From an uncultured Collinsella sp. (lineage in GTDB: Bacteria > Actinomycetota > Coriobacteriia > Coriobacteriales > Coriobacteriaceae): a stretch of 6,163 nt of DNA. The stretch is from the NCBI GenBank assembly GCA_900551655.1, contig URWM01000102.1:1-6163 (forward strand). The letters are read 5' to 3'. Below are positions 5,191-6,163 of the stretch, one piece after another (the first letter of the stretch is position 1; each line of letters begins with the position of its first letter). Below the pieces are notes generated by a model, which searched no databases, was not told where the DNA came from, and saw only the letters and a list, made by a program, of their open reading frames with translations. The position numbers and the translations under genes were made by a program.

Positions 5191-6051
5191 TTAGCCCGTT
5201 ACGTAATACCAGACGACTCTATCGCCGTTGGATAGGACGTAGTTGCTGCACGCCGTGTTGGGCGTCACACCATTGACGGAATACATCCAGCCGCTCGTGC
5301 CGCCGTGTTCCTTCTCGGCCAGGCCGCCGATAGCGGCGACATACGTGCCGTACGACGAGCCGTGCGCATTGACGGAAAGCCCCAGCGCACACAGGGCATC
5401 ATAGACGGTAGCGCCCTCGTTAAAGGTAAAGGTGCCACTAGAAGATACAGGGTTGCCCACGGCACTCGATGTGACCGAAACCGTCACCGTGACGTAGCCA
5501 GGCTGCTGCGAGCCGCCCTGATTGCCCGCAGAGGCGCTGCCACTGTTGGATGCAGACCCATCGCCGGTCGCCGAGCCACCGCCCGAAGAAGAGCCGTCAG
5601 AAGAACTCGATCCACCAGCGGATTCGGAGCCCTGTCCGGCAGACGTGTTGCTGGACTTCTTGCCGCCCTTGCCTTCGGACTTCTTCTCCTTCGAATCCTT
5701 TTTTGAGTCCTTCGACCCGTCCTTCGCATTGTCCGAAGATTTGGAGTCCTTGGGCGCAGCCTTGCCCGAAGCGGTAGTCGAGCCGGAAAGCGAAGCATCC
5801 TTGGCAACGACGCTCTCCCCTGTCACAGCCCGCGCAATCCAGTCGATGGACCATGCACCGCTGGTAGAGGGATGGACAAAACCCAACGAGACGATGATGA
5901 GTGCAATACAGACGGCCGTCAGGGCGCCAACAAGCGCCTTGCGCCGAGGGGCGGACGCCGCCGAAGCGGCGCCCTTTTGCTTTGCATCGTCGAGCTGAAT
6001 GAACGACGAGTCGGGTTGCTTGGAGTCGGCGTCCTGAGGTTTATTGGACAC
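5191..6051 (-). CDS. Membrane-anchored DUF4430 (transcobalamin-C-like) surface protein
   Basis: A 286-residue protein from the GTG at 6051. A polar N-terminus of about 36 residues with basic RRK precedes one membrane segment (about 39-59, ALVGALTAVCIALIIVSLGF). A very Ser/Gly/Lys/Asp-rich linker follows (about 81-184), then a compact C-terminal domain (185-286). That domain shows the DUF4430 pattern: GYVTVTVSV at the start, GATVYDALCALGL, then SGWMYSVNGV (253-262) and NGDRVVWYY (275-283) at the very end. DUF4430 resembles the C-terminal domain of transcobalamin and intrinsic factor, so small-ligand or corrinoid binding outside the membrane is possible but not shown. Two cysteines, about 221 and 268, could form a disulphide. 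The linker probably spans the cell wall. The gene directly follows another membrane or surface protein (stop at 6061) in a tight operon. An alternative GTG at 6060 would add three residues but has no Shine-Dalgarno. Confidence 0.85.
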   Translation of the reverse strand: MSNKPQDADSKQPDSSFIQLDDAKQKGAASAASAPRRKALVGALTAVCIALIIVSLGFVHPSTSGAWSIDWIARAVTGESVVAKDASLSGSTTASGKAAPKDSKSSDNAKDGSKDSKKDSKEKKSEGKGGKKSSNTSAGQGSESAGGSSSSDGSSSGGGSATGDGSASNSGSASAGNQGGSQQPGYVTVTVSVTSSAVGNPVSSSGTFTFNEGATVYDALCALGLSVNAHGSSYGTYVAAIGGLAEKEHGGTSGWMYSVNGVTPNTACSNYVLSNGDRVVWYYVTG

Positions 6052-6054
6052 AAC

Positions 6055-6062
6055 CCTCACCT
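6055..6062 (-). promoter_or_regulatory. Ribosome binding site deciding the DUF4430 start
   Basis: On the minus strand AGGTGAGG overlaps the stop codon of the upstream gene and lies 3 bases before the GTG at 6051 (5 bases if AGGTGA is the pairing part). The competing GTG at 6060 has no such motif in front of it. Overlap of the site with the upstream TAG suggests translational coupling. Confidence 0.5.
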
Positions 6063-6113
6063 ACCGACGCTTGGTAAACACGAACACGCCGATGACCGCA
6101 AGCCCGATCACGC
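6061..6113 (-). CDS. C-terminal tail of a membrane or LPXTG-type surface protein (truncated)
   Basis: Reading the minus strand up to TAG at 6061-6063 gives VIGLAVIGVFVFTKRR. This is a run of hydrophobic residues ending in a short basic tail, the form of a cell-wall sorting signal tail or of a final transmembrane helix. The LPXTG motif itself, if present, would lie further upstream and is lost at the contig end. The next gene begins within 10 bases, so the two are probably one transcript. The real sequence stops at 6113, where adapter begins. The assignment rests on 16 residues and is only a topology call. Confidence 0.55.
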
Positions 6114-6163
6114 CTGTCTCTTATACACATCTGACGCTGCCGACGAAGGCTTAGGTGTAGATC
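6114..6163 (+). other. Illumina Nextera adapter, index and P5 read-through (artefact)
   Basis: 6114-6132 reads CTGTCTCTTATACACATCT, the 19-base Tn5 mosaic end used in Nextera libraries. 6133-6146 reads GACGCTGCCGACGA, completing the reverse complement of the Nextera read-1 adapter. 6147-6154 is AGGCTTAG, the reverse complement of i5 index CTAAGCCT (S508 from memory). 6155-6163 is GTGTAGATC, the start of the P5 complement. The order is exactly that of a read running off a short fragment, so this is untrimmed adapter at a contig end and not a genomic element. Confidence 0.98.

Noticed and set aside
5522..5998. A 158-codon + strand frame rich in Pro, Glu and Asp opposite the DUF4430 gene
   Set aside because: It is the mirror of the Ser/Gly-rich linker codons, with low complexity and no start signal.
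6114..6132. Tn5/IS50 transposon end
   Set aside because: The mosaic end is followed directly by the Nextera read-1 adapter, an index and the P5 start, so it is a library artefact.

Overview
The window looks like a chromosomal piece from a GC-rich Coriobacteriia-type actinobacterium. A Collinsella-like gut organism is my best guess. The reasons are the class III fructose-1,6-bisphosphatase, the DegV and GtrA family proteins, the surface DUF4430 protein and the overall codon use. This is an inference from gene content, since no marker RNA gene is present. The last 50 bases are not biological: from 6114 onward the sequence reads as an Illumina Nextera adapter, an 8-base index and the start of P5, so genuine DNA ends at 6113.

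Layout. 1-532 (+) is the C-terminal part of a beta/alpha-barrel protein with a charged tail, closed by a clear rho-independent terminator (545-582). 614-1504 (-) is a DegV/FakB-type fatty-acid-binding protein, convergent with the first gene. 1505-1824 is a divergent regulatory region rich in dyad symmetry. It includes a perfect 14-bp palindrome with a LacI/Cra-type core upstream of fbp. 1825-3741 (+) is fbp, class III fructose-1,6-bisphosphatase. It is followed without an obvious terminator by a GtrA-family membrane protein (3820-4215), and 219 bases later by a second GtrA paralogue (4435-4842) that ends at a strong terminator. 5191-6051 (-) is a membrane-anchored, Ser/Gly-rich-linker DUF4430 protein. 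It lies directly behind the C-terminal tail of another surface or membrane protein (6061-6113), which the contig end cuts off.

The 348-base gene-free stretch between gtrA2 and the DUF4430 gene holds the most striking structure in the window. Six 14-bp cores in strictly alternating orientation (GGGAY-N4-TTTCC / GGAAA-N4-RTCCC) have starts spaced 30, 32, 30, 32 and 30 bp apart, which makes a 62-bp composite period. The array sits between the two facing terminators and resembles a BIME-like mosaic of inverted repeats. I do not recognise it as a named family.

How the genes work together: fbp carries out the committed gluconeogenic step. The GtrA proteins probably serve lipid-linked sugar translocation for cell-envelope polysaccharide, which would use hexose phosphates from that route. 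This link is suggestive only. The DegV and DUF4430 proteins point to exogenous fatty-acid handling and surface ligand binding, independent of fbp.
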